Below are positions 1 to 6,330 of a stretch of DNA of 11,350 nt, piece after piece. The notes under the pieces were generated by a model. It had not been told where the DNA came from, did not search any database, and worked only from the letters and a program-made list of their open reading frames with translations. Position numbers and translations under genes: made by a program. Origin of the DNA: an uncultured Candidatus Peregrinibacteria bacterium (lineage in GTDB: Bacteria; Patescibacteriota; Gracilibacteria; Peribacterales; Peribacteraceae); contig CAJXJE010000008.1 of NCBI GenBank assembly GCA_913054215.1, positions 1 to 11,350 of the forward strand, given 5' to 3'. Within the stretch, counting starts at the first letter, position 1; the number at the start of each line of letters is the position of its first letter.

Positions 1-39
1 ACCCATATAGCCTTTGGCACCAAAAATAAGGACTTTCAC
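1..39 (-). CDS. N-terminus of an NAD(P)-binding Rossmann-fold protein, epimerase/RmlD-like (partial)
   Basis: Only the first codons are inside the window; the gene runs leftward off the edge. Read from GTG at 39 the peptide is VKVLIFGAKGYMG, a hydrophobic beta strand followed by GxxGxxG. This is the dinucleotide-binding turn that opens extended short-chain dehydrogenases such as dTDP-4-dehydrorhamnose reductase (RmlD) and sugar-nucleotide epimerases. A second in-frame GTG at 45 would add two residues. I prefer GTG 39 because a TATACT -10 element ends 7 bases before it, the same spacing as in ftsK and rpoD of this window. The fold class is fairly secure. The exact enzyme cannot be decided from 13 residues, and other Rossmann oxidoreductases remain possible. 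Confidence 0.6.
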   Translation of the reverse strand, partial: MKVLIFGAKGYMG

Positions 40-46
40 GCGCACG

Positions 47-76
47 AGTATAACCTAGCGCTTTCACATAAGCCAA
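47..76 (-). promoter_or_regulatory. Predicted promoter of the leftward epimerase-like gene
   Basis: On the minus strand a -35-like TTGGCT (76-71) and a -10 TATACT (52-47) are separated by 18 bases. Transcription would start near base 40, directly at or one base before the GTG at 39, so the message would have essentially no leader. It interleaves with the ftsK promoter on the other strand. Prediction from consensus only. Confidence 0.45.
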
Positions 77-90
77 CAATAAGGTATTAT
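63..90 (+). promoter_or_regulatory. Predicted ftsK promoter
   Basis: TTCACA (63-68) as -35, a 16-base spacer and TATTAT (85-90) as -10 form a good sigma-70 type match. The expected start of transcription is about base 97, and the ftsK ATG is at 98, so translation would begin at the very 5' end of the mRNA. No Shine-Dalgarno sequence lies between the -10 and the ATG. Confidence 0.5.
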
Positions 91-97
91 AGCAACA

Positions 98-2299
98 ATG
101 GTTCGCAGAAGACGTCGCAAGTACCGCCGCAGGCGAAAGAAGAAGAATGCTCTCAATCTCGCGCCCGAAACGCAGAGACTTGTTTCTGGCACGGGGCAGA
201 TCACTGCAGGAATATTGCTCTATCTGGTATTACACAAAGATGCAGGAATAGTGGGCGACAGTATGGGCACCGCAATGACGTTTTTCTTTGGCGCATGGAG
301 TGGCATCTTCCCCGCATTCTTGATTATCTCAGGACTACTGCATTGGTTTGCCAGAGAGACACGATTTGAAACCAAGCGTTCGGTAGGTCTGGTGCTCTGC
401 CTGCTCTCTTTTCTTGGAATAGTGCATATTGGTGCTCCCTTGGAACAGATCGCATCCAATAGAGATCAACTCGCCGGTTCCGTTGGGTTTATGATGAGCC
501 TTCCGTTTCTCGTCTTTACGAGTAGGGCCGTTGGCTACACCGTATTAACTGCAATATTTATTTCTGGTCTCTTTATTGCCTTCGAGCCAGACTTTGGAGG
601 GATATGGGATTGGATGGCCAGCATGATCAAGCCAAAAAAGAAGCGTCGTCGCAAGAAAGTGGTAGATGAAGAAGATGAGTATGAGGAAGATGAAGAAGAA
701 GAAGAAGAGTACGAGGAGGATGAGGATGATGACCTTATAGAGGAAGACCAAGAGGAACCAGAGTTGAATATTGTTCGTCCAGTATTTGCGCAAAACTCCA
801 TAAAGAACCGTACGAAAAAAGTACTAAGCAAGAAGATAAAAGATACATTACAGATGAAAGACACCCGCTTTGAAGAGTGGACATTCCCCGGATACGACCT
901 CCTCGACAGTGCGCATTCAGAACTGAAGGTGAATGATGCAGAACTGAAATCACAAGCGAAGCTTATAGAAGAGAAGCTCGAAGAGTTTGATATTGATGTC
1001 ACTATGCGTGACGCACACCCCGGACCAACTGTGACTCAGTTTACACTGAAACCTGCTGAGGGCGTGAAGCTCAGTAAGATTGCCTCACTCAAAGATGACC
1101 TTGCCTTGGCGCTGGCTGCGCCCAGCCTTCGTATAGAAGCCCCTATTCCTGGTAAGTCTCTTGTCGGTATCGAGATGCCCAATAGTGATAGAACTCTTGT
1201 GCATCTGCGTGAGATTATGGAAAGTCCTGAATTTACAGAAAGTGACTCTCCTCTCACACTTCCACTCGGTCGTGATGTATCGGGTAAGGCCGTTGTAGCA
1301 GCCCTTAATGATATGCCGCACCTGCTGATTGCAGGAGCCACCGGTTCTGGTAAGTCTGTATGCATGAACTCATTTTTGACTTCCCTACTGTTTCAGAATG
1401 CACCACATGAACTGAAACTGATCTTGATTGACCCGAAACGCGTGGAACTTATGCCCTACGATGGTATTCCGCATCTGCTTACTCCAGTAATTACCGAAGC
1501 AGAACGTGCTCTGCAAGCTCTGCGATGGGCCGTTGCAGAAATGGGTCGCAGGCTGCATAGATTCTCCGAGGCAGGTGTCCGTAATCTTGATGAATTTAAC
1601 GACCAACAAAAAGAGGAGGAGCATGTCTTGCCGCGTGTCGTCATTGTCATTGATGAGCTGGCAGACTTGATGATGCGACAGTACCGAAGAGATACAGAAA
1701 CCATGGTCGCGCGTATTGCGCAGATGGCTAGAGCTACGGGTATGCATCTGATCATCGCAACACAACGCCCGAGTGTGGATGTTATTACGGGACTGATTAA
1801 AGCAAACATCCCCACACGTATCGCCTTCCGTACGGTTTCTGCTGTAGACTCTCGCACCATTCTCGATAGCGTTGGTGCAGAGGATCTCCTGGGCAGAGGA
1901 GATATGCTCTACATGACTGCAGAGACATCAAGCCCTGTACGTATACAGGGAATCCTCGTCACCAGTAAAGAAGTGGAGCGTATCATCAACAGCGTAAAGA
2001 TTGCTGGAGGTGGAAAGGTAACAGAGCAAATAGAAATGGAAGAAGAACGAACGGGCGGTGGAACTAATGGGTATATTGACCTAGATGCTGATGATAACGG
2101 AGGAGATGATATGTTCTTCGAAGCTGTCCGCGTCGTACAGGAGACTGGAAAAGCATCCGCGAGTCTTTTGCAGAGGCAGCTGAAGGTTGGGTATGCCCGA
2201 GCTGCAAGACTTCTGGATATCATGGAAGACCGAGGGCTTATAGGACCTAGCAATGGTGCTAAAGCGCGTGAAGTGTATATAGATAAAGTGGAAAGTTGA
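98..2299 (+). CDS. ftsK: DNA translocase FtsK/SpoIIIE
   Basis: A membrane-anchored, ATP-driven double-stranded DNA pump that clears chromosome ends from the division septum and assists dimer resolution. The 733-residue protein starts with a very basic cytoplasmic tail (MVRRRRRKYRRRRKKK), then hydrophobic segments at about 36-48, 61-81, 97-113, 127-141 and 146-162. A Lys/Arg block (178-187) and an almost purely Asp/Glu block (190-220) form the linker. The motor follows: alpha-domain around 285-395, Walker A GATGSGKS at 413-420, Walker B VIVIDELADL at 515-524, and ATQRPSVDVITGLIKANIP at about 554-572, all typical of the family. The C-terminal gamma winged helix (about 670-730, with LLQRQLKVGYARAARLLDIM) normally reads polar KOPS sites on DNA. 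The length is near that of Gram-positive SpoIIIE. ATG 98 fits the promoter just upstream. It ends in TGA followed at once by in-frame TAG, inside a 7-bp repeat array, and is probably co-transcribed with rdgB. Confidence 0.96.
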   Translation: MVRRRRRKYRRRRKKKNALNLAPETQRLVSGTGQITAGILLYLVLHKDAGIVGDSMGTAMTFFFGAWSGIFPAFLIISGLLHWFARETRFETKRSVGLVLCLLSFLGIVHIGAPLEQIASNRDQLAGSVGFMMSLPFLVFTSRAVGYTVLTAIFISGLFIAFEPDFGGIWDWMASMIKPKKKRRRKKVVDEEDEYEEDEEEEEEYEEDEDDDLIEEDQEEPELNIVRPVFAQNSIKNRTKKVLSKKIKDTLQMKDTRFEEWTFPGYDLLDSAHSELKVNDAELKSQAKLIEEKLEEFDIDVTMRDAHPGPTVTQFTLKPAEGVKLSKIASLKDDLALALAAPSLRIEAPIPGKSLVGIEMPNSDRTLVHLREIMESPEFTESDSPLTLPLGRDVSGKAVVAALNDMPHLLIAGATGSGKSVCMNSFLTSLLFQNAPHELKLILIDPKRVELMPYDGIPHLLTPVITEAERALQALRWAVAEMGRRLHRFSEAGVRNLDEFNDQQKEEEHVLPRVVIVIDELADLMMRQYRRDTETMVARIAQMARATGMHLIIATQRPSVDVITGLIKANIPTRIAFRTVSAVDSRTILDSVGAEDLLGRGDMLYMTAETSSPVRIQGILVTSKEVERIINSVKIAGGGKVTEQIEMEEERTGGGTNGYIDLDADDNGGDDMFFEAVRVVQETGKASASLLQRQLKVGYARAARLLDIMEDRGLIGPSNGAKAREVYIDKVES
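665..757 (+). repeat. GA-rich low-complexity tract encoding the FtsK acidic linker
   Basis: About 90 bases of GAA/GAG/GAT codons, nearly all purine on the + strand, encode FtsK residues 190-220, which are mostly Glu and Asp with a few Tyr. It directly follows an AAG/CGT block encoding Lys/Arg. The complementary strand gives a Ser-rich shadow reading frame that is not a gene. Such tracts are prone to length change by slippage. Confidence 0.7.
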
Positions 2300-2316
2300 T
2301 AGTGGATAGTGGATAA
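2282..2316 (+). repeat. Array of five degenerate 7-bp tandem repeats at the ftsK/rdgB junction
   Basis: The + strand reads as consecutive heptamers GATAAAG, TGGAAAG, TTGATAG, TGGATAG and TGGATAA, consensus about TGGATAG. The array covers the last codons of ftsK, its TGA stop (2297-2299) and the short gap before rdgB. The period is exact although single bases vary. A related array lies at 11306-11340, where AGTGGAAA recurs. It resembles in style the short heptameric tandem repeats known from some cyanobacterial genomes, though no relationship is implied. Confidence 0.7.
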
Positions 2317-2317
2317 T
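2289..2317 (+). promoter_or_regulatory. Possible repeat-derived promoter of rdgB
   Basis: Within the heptamer array, TGGAAA (2289-2294, 4 of 6 matches to TTGACA) and GATAAT (2312-2317, 5 of 6 to TATAAT) are spaced by 17 bases. The -10 ends 6 bases before the rdgB ATG at 2324, so an mRNA from it would start at or next to that ATG. Read-through from ftsK is also likely, so this would be a secondary promoter. Prediction only. Confidence 0.35.
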
Positions 2318-2323
2318 GCTCGT

Positions 2324-2917
2324 ATGCAACTTCTGATTGGAACAGGTAATCGAGGTAAATTTATTGAGATCTCTGAAGTTCTAGAAGGGATTGGTCTTGA
2401 ACTCCTGAGTCCTAAGGATTTGAAGATTGCAATTGACCCCGAAGAAACAGGATCGACCTTTGCTGAAAATGCGCTGCAGAAAGCCCGCCACTTCTTTGAA
2501 CATGGCGGGTCTATGCCCACGATTGCCGATGACTCTGGCATTGTCATTGATGCTCTCGAAGGAGAACTCGGTATTCACACACGCCGCTGGGGAGCCGGTG
2601 CCTTAGCATCAGATGAGGAGTGGATCGAGTACTTCCTCAAACGCATGGAATCCGAAGAGAACCGCGAAGCGAAGTTCGTCTGCAACCTGGCGTATATTGA
2701 TATTGATGGAGAGGAGCATCACTTTGAAGGAGTGTGTAAGGGGCTCATTACACCAACGCTCGAAGCGAAGTATTTACCGGGGCTTCCCATCTCTGCCTGC
2801 TTTAAGCCGGAAGGATTTGATAGTGTGTACTCTGCTATGACAGTAAATCAGAAAAACAGTATCAGCCATCGTGGAAGAGCGGTGTCTACCTTAAAAGAGT
2901 TTATTCAATCGGTGTAA
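2324..2917 (+). CDS. rdgB: Non-canonical purine NTP pyrophosphatase (RdgB/HAM1 family)
   Basis: Hydrolyses dITP, ITP and XTP to monophosphate and pyrophosphate, keeping deaminated purines out of DNA and RNA. From ATG 2324 the protein is 197 residues, the usual family size. Motifs in order: TGNRGK near the N-terminus (substrate loop), TFAENALQKA, ADDSGIVIDALEGELGIHTRRW (the metal- and base-binding core), FVCNLAYID, and NQKNSISHRGRA near the C-terminus. The GFGYDP motif usual before the last segment is replaced by LPGLPISACFKPEGFD, a variant worth noting. An in-frame GTG at 2309 would add five residues. I prefer ATG 2324 because the protein then begins MQLLIGTGNRGK, aligning with E. coli RdgB, and because a GATAAT box lies 6 bases upstream. 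It follows ftsK by 24 bases and overlaps the convergent helicase gene by 17. Confidence 0.93.
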   Translation: MQLLIGTGNRGKFIEISEVLEGIGLELLSPKDLKIAIDPEETGSTFAENALQKARHFFEHGGSMPTIADDSGIVIDALEGELGIHTRRWGAGALASDEEWIEYFLKRMESEENREAKFVCNLAYIDIDGEEHHFEGVCKGLITPTLEAKYLPGLPISACFKPEGFDSVYSAMTVNQKNSISHRGRAVSTLKEFIQSV

Positions 2918-5897
2918 AGTCCAATGCAAGTATCTTCTGCCAGACAACTGAGATGAGCTGCGAGAGCTCTGTTCTATCGTCTTCGGAGATCTCAAAGGAG
3001 CGAGTAATGGGATCTTCTGCGCCCTCACCGACAAACTCTAAGCGGAACTCCTGAGGGTCAATCATCGAGTATCCATTGCGAATAAGGAGGTCATAGAAGA
3101 CCAGTTGCCTGTAATACCCGTAGTCTACGATCTGTTTTTCGGTCTTGGGTTTTCCAGTTTTATAGTCTGTGACAATCGCTTTGCGAGAGTTTGGTTCCAT
3201 CAAATCTATACGGTCGAGTTTTCCTTTTATCGGGATGTCTCCGAGATGTGTCGAAATGGGGTACTCCACCTTATGTACATTCGGGTACGGAGGCTGAAGA
3301 TGCGATGCAATATACCGTTTGAGGGTTTCGTGACCGAGATGTGTCAGCCGTTCGAGTTCTTTTTTGGTGAGTAGCTCTCTGCGCACTAAGTGATCGTCGA
3401 ATGTGCTCAGCATTGCATCGAGTTCCATAGGTTCTCCATCTGATATGGAATCTGCCCACTTTGCCAAAACGTGGTGTACGGCATTTCCATACGCGAAGTG
3501 TGGCTCTTTTGCTTGCGGCTTTTGCAGGAGATCGACTTCCAGGAACACGAGAGGATCTTCTAGGAAATGATTCAACGCTGTAGGCGAAAGGGCGAAGTGT
3601 TCTATGCGCTTTTGGAGGAACGCGGTAAACTCTGCATCGAACTCTCGCGGTGGCACAGAAAGAAGCGTCGACATCTGCTTGGGATCCTTCACTTCTGTAT
3701 GTACTTCGGGCAACTCTCCAGCTTCTGCAAAGAACCCCGATGGAGACACAGTCTTCGTACTATCTCCGGTCGTAAGCTGAAGAGGACAGGTAAAGAGTAA
3801 TTCCCTTTTAGCCCTAGTCATAGCGACAAAAGATACTCTCCGCTCATCCTGATTCTTCTCGAAGGTTTTTTGATCTTTCTCCCAGCCAAAGAGCAGGTCT
3901 TCGGGGATTGCAACGGATGGGGGATTACGACGCTTGTCCCAATGCCCTTCACGGAAGTTGGTAATGATGACCGTATGAAACTCTAGACCCTTACTTTTAT
4001 GTGCGGTCATCATCTGCACACCAGACTCTGTAAGATGTGGAAGGTCATACGTAAGCCTCAAGTCACTATAGTTTGCATCACTGTAATACTCGATGTCATT
4101 GAGGAACACTTCGAACGTAAAGTGTGGCTGCTCGTACGCTCTGTTTTTAATCCGATCGAAAAACTCTTGGGCAGCTGCAAAATCTATCACATCGAGCAGC
4201 CCACTTTTTATATCACCCAATAGATTACAATCACGATAAATATGTTCGAGGGTCTCAACAACTGTGCGCTGATCTTTTTTGTGATGGAGATCCAGAATGA
4301 TATCTCGAGCACTGATGAACGCTTCCTGTAGTCGTAAATTGAAGTCCTCGGTCTCCACAAGCAAACTACACTCAAGCAGTGTGCATTTGCGTTCTCGCTT
4401 GAGCGCGTAGAGCACCGAGAGATCTGCCGGATGACAAGAGAAGCAACTCGAAGCCAGTGCACTCGAAAGTAGATGATCGTCGCGGGGTTCATGTACTGCT
4501 TTGAGGATTGCAAGTGTGCGCTCTACTAGAGGATGCTCGAGGAGATCGAGTTTCCCAGAAAGCACGACAGGAATCTCTCTGGCTTTGAACACATCGTAGA
4601 GTGGCAGCAGTTCTCGATTGGTCTGCACAATGATAGCGATGTCATTGGGGTCGAGCCCTTCACTCAGTCTTTTGTCTACCATATCCGCAATGATCCATGG
4701 CTCTGCCATATCAGAAGCTGCAAAGTGCATCTGTGGTGGCTCACCGTCTTCTTGCAATGCTGCTACTAGATGTTTATCTAGATTCTCTATCTTTCCAACG
4801 AGTCGCTCCGTGTTTTTACTGATGAGAGACTCTGCAGCATCTAAGATCGGCTGCGTGCAACGGTAACTCTGCGTAAGCGCAATCACTGGAGCTTTTGGAT
4901 AATGATCTCGAAAAGAAAGAATGTTCGTTAGATTGGCTCCCTGAAAACGATAAATTGCTTGGTCATCGTCTCCTACAACAAAGAAGTTAGGAGATTCGTC
5001 TCCTGTGGGGTCTTTTGTAAGTAAATCAATAAATGCGTACTGTGCCCCGTTTGTATCTTGAAATTCATCAACTAATACGTACTGATATCGCTCCTGAAGG
5101 CTTGCCAGAAGCCAATCTTCTTGGTCCATGGCCTCTGTCACATTCAAAATCATGTCTTCGTAGTCATATCGCCCTGAAGATTTAAGCATTTGCTGATAGA
5201 GATCGAAAATATCGATGAACTCTCTAAACTTTTTGGCAGTCAAAACGTTTCTCTGGTGGGCTTTTGTCCCTTCTTTGCTCTTTGACGCCATGACAGTGTC
5301 GTAACTGTCTGCTATTTCTAGTAATTGGGGTCTTTGCGTTACTCCTTCACGCTTTAGCTGGGAAATACGACCTAAAATATCTCTCGAACGTGTGTAGGGT
5401 GATTTTGGGTTCACCAGAACCATATCAGGAAGAAGTTGATCAATTATTTTGTTCAATGATCGATAGCGTTCCACATCACTGATCTGTGTAAGTGATGACC
5501 AGTCTTCGAAAACGGAAGGGTGGGACATAATGATATCGTTACAAAATCCATGAATGGTATTCACCGTAACACCATAGGCATCACTCCCAATCACTTCACG
5601 CAGACGACTGCGCATAGCAGTCGCACCACTCTTACTAAAAGTAAGACAGAGAACATTCCATGGATTCATTTGTGTGGACTTCAGTATTTTGGCAGTCCGT
5701 AGTGCTAAAACCTGTGTCTTACCCGTGCCAGGACCTGCAACAACCATCACCGGGCCGTCGATAGTATCGACCGCTTTTTTCTGTGCTTCATTTAACCGTG
5801 CATACTCTGCATCGAAAGTTTTTGGTCTTGGCGACACGAGTTTTTGCACAGCCTTCTTGGTGGCTTTGCCAGATGGGGATAGTGTCTTCGGAGTCAC
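2901..5897 (-). CDS. UvrD/PcrA-type superfamily 1 helicase fused to a RecB-like PD-(D/E)XK nuclease
   Basis: A 998-residue DNA helicase-nuclease, probably for double-strand break end processing or recombinational repair. Helicase motifs are all present: Q motif LNEAQKKAV (35-43), Walker A GPGTGKT (55-61), Ia LTFSKSGATAMRSRL (85-99), VNTIHGF (112-118), II VLVDEFQDT (274-282), III VVGDDDQAIYRFQGA (307-321), IV LTQSYRCTQPIL (341-352), V VQMMTAHKSKGLEF (627-640) and VI VAMTRAKREL (691-700). The C-terminal nuclease has YGNAVHHVL (His808), KGKLDRIDL (Asp895), TDYKTGKPK (Asp911, Lys913) and YYRQLVFYD (929-936), so its active site looks complete. One motor plus one nuclease on a single chain recalls AddA or the mycobacterial AdnA/AdnB subunits; no partner subunit is in this window. 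GTG 5897 is the only start that keeps the Q motif and lies after the upstream in-frame stop. A TAGCAT box lies 6 bases before it. Confidence 0.93.
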   Translation of the reverse strand: MTPKTLSPSGKATKKAVQKLVSPRPKTFDAEYARLNEAQKKAVDTIDGPVMVVAGPGTGKTQVLALRTAKILKSTQMNPWNVLCLTFSKSGATAMRSRLREVIGSDAYGVTVNTIHGFCNDIIMSHPSVFEDWSSLTQISDVERYRSLNKIIDQLLPDMVLVNPKSPYTRSRDILGRISQLKREGVTQRPQLLEIADSYDTVMASKSKEGTKAHQRNVLTAKKFREFIDIFDLYQQMLKSSGRYDYEDMILNVTEAMDQEDWLLASLQERYQYVLVDEFQDTNGAQYAFIDLLTKDPTGDESPNFFVVGDDDQAIYRFQGANLTNILSFRDHYPKAPVIALTQSYRCTQPILDAAESLISKNTERLVGKIENLDKHLVAALQEDGEPPQMHFAASDMAEPWIIADMVDKRLSEGLDPNDIAIIVQTNRELLPLYDVFKAREIPVVLSGKLDLLEHPLVERTLAILKAVHEPRDDHLLSSALASSCFSCHPADLSVLYALKRERKCTLLECSLLVETEDFNLRLQEAFISARDIILDLHHKKDQRTVVETLEHIYRDCNLLGDIKSGLLDVIDFAAAQEFFDRIKNRAYEQPHFTFEVFLNDIEYYSDANYSDLRLTYDLPHLTESGVQMMTAHKSKGLEFHTVIITNFREGHWDKRRNPPSVAIPEDLLFGWEKDQKTFEKNQDERRVSFVAMTRAKRELLFTCPLQLTTGDSTKTVSPSGFFAEAGELPEVHTEVKDPKQMSTLLSVPPREFDAEFTAFLQKRIEHFALSPTALNHFLEDPLVFLEVDLLQKPQAKEPHFAYGNAVHHVLAKWADSISDGEPMELDAMLSTFDDHLVRRELLTKKELERLTHLGHETLKRYIASHLQPPYPNVHKVEYPISTHLGDIPIKGKLDRIDLMEPNSRKAIVTDYKTGKPKTEKQIVDYGYYRQLVFYDLLIRNGYSMIDPQEFRLEFVGEGAEDPITRSFEISEDDRTELSQLISVVWQKILALDFTPIE

Positions 5898-6063
5898 AAA
5901 CGCATGCTACCAGAAGAAACCAGACAACACATCCTGCGACATGCAAAGAGTATGGTAGACAATGAATAGAGCAACTTTGCAATATTACATTTGGGATACA
6001 AGATGCTAGACTAAGCAACAACTTGCCATTTGGCATTTTTGTTTCTCCCTTCCCCACCACTGT
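5898..6063. other. Divergent intergenic region between the helicase-nuclease and DUF378 genes
   Basis: This 166-base gap is the longest non-coding stretch in the window. For the leftward helicase gene it offers TAGCAT (5909-5904) 6 bases before the GTG start but no convincing -35. For the rightward DUF378 gene it holds a plausible promoter (5984-6012) and a leader of about 45 bases. That leader contains a small inverted repeat, TGCCATTTGGCA, followed by TTTTT (about 6024-6040), and then a pyrimidine-rich run. Reading frames crossing it look like non-coding translations and are not called. Confidence 0.5.
5984..6012 (+). promoter_or_regulatory. Predicted promoter of the DUF378 gene
   Basis: ATTACA (5984-5989, 4 of 6 to TTGACA), a 17-base spacer and an extended -10 TGCTAGACT (hexamer TAGACT, 6007-6012). 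Expected start of transcription near 6019, leaving a leader of about 45 bases before ATG 6064. This is the only gene here with a predicted leader of more than a few bases. Confidence 0.35.
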
Positions 6064-6270
6064 ATGAACTGCTGTAAAGCATGTCACTGGCTGATTCTGA
6101 TTGGAGCCCTTAACTGGGGTCTTGTTGGTGTCGGCGACTTTGTGGGACAGAACCTAAACGTGGTTAACCTCGTTCTAGGCAGCTGGCCACAGGTGGAATC
6201 GATTATTTACGTTCTTATCGGTCTTGCGGCCGTCAAGAAACTAGTAAAAGGAGGTAGCTGCTCTACATAA
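6064..6270 (+). CDS. DUF378 family small membrane protein
   Basis: A 68-residue hydrophobic protein with the DUF378 (YuzA-like) pattern: the first membrane helix contains LILIGALNWGLVGVGDF (about 10-26) and the second IIYVLIGLAAVKKL (about 47-60), joined by a short loop NLNVVNLVLGSWPQVE. The family is widespread in bacteria, including many candidate-phylum genomes, and has no established biochemical function. The N-terminus MNCCKAC and the C-terminal GGSCST add four cysteines near the ends; whether they bind metal or form disulfides is unknown. It stands alone, divergent from the helicase gene and convergent with rpoD, with its own predicted promoter and a shared terminator. There is no Shine-Dalgarno sequence; the AAAGGAGG at 6246-6253 lies inside its own 3' end and precedes no start codon. 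Confidence 0.85.
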   Translation: MNCCKACHWLILIGALNWGLVGVGDFVGQNLNVVNLVLGSWPQVESIIYVLIGLAAVKKLVKGGSCST

Positions 6271-6280
6271 GAGCGCTACT

Positions 6281-6329
6281 AAAAGAGAAAAAGGGTTGAG
6301 AGTTCATTCTCTTAGCTCCTTTCTCTTTT
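6281..6329. terminator. Bidirectional hairpin terminator between the DUF378 gene and rpoD
   Basis: AAAAGAGAAA (6281-6290) pairs perfectly with TTTCTCTTTT (6320-6329). An inner stem around GAGAG/CTCTT (6298-6302/6309-6313), including G-U pairs, closes on the loop TTCATT. The outer arms give T-rich tails in both directions, so the one hairpin could stop the rightward DUF378 transcript and the leftward rpoD transcript. It ends just before the rpoD stop codon at 6331-6333. The outer stem is A-T rich, so its efficiency is uncertain. Confidence 0.6.
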
Positions 6330-6330
6330 C

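Noticed and set aside
535..1002. Minus-strand Ser-rich frame opposite ftsK
   Set aside because: It is the complement of the GA-rich acidic and basic tracts of FtsK; the long serine run is a composition artefact.
2309..2311. GTG as the rdgB start codon
   Set aside because: It lies inside the 7-bp repeat array and adds residues not expected before the MQLLIGTGNRGK start. ATG 2324 matches the family start and the -10 spacing, though GTG cannot be excluded.
6024..6040. Small hairpin with T-run as an intrinsic terminator
   Set aside because: The stem is only 4-5 base pairs and there is no upstream rightward gene to terminate; noted only as part of the DUF378 leader.
5788..6087. Minus-strand 99-codon open frame across the helicase start and intergenic region
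   Set aside because: It overlaps the start of the helicase gene in another frame and runs antisense to the DUF378 start. Its translation is Cys-rich without recognisable motifs, and the two flanking genes are much better supported.
6246..6253. Perfect AAAGGAGG Shine-Dalgarno-like sequence
   Set aside because: It encodes the Lys-Gly-Gly end of the DUF378 protein, and no ATG, GTG or TTG with an open frame follows at a usable distance.
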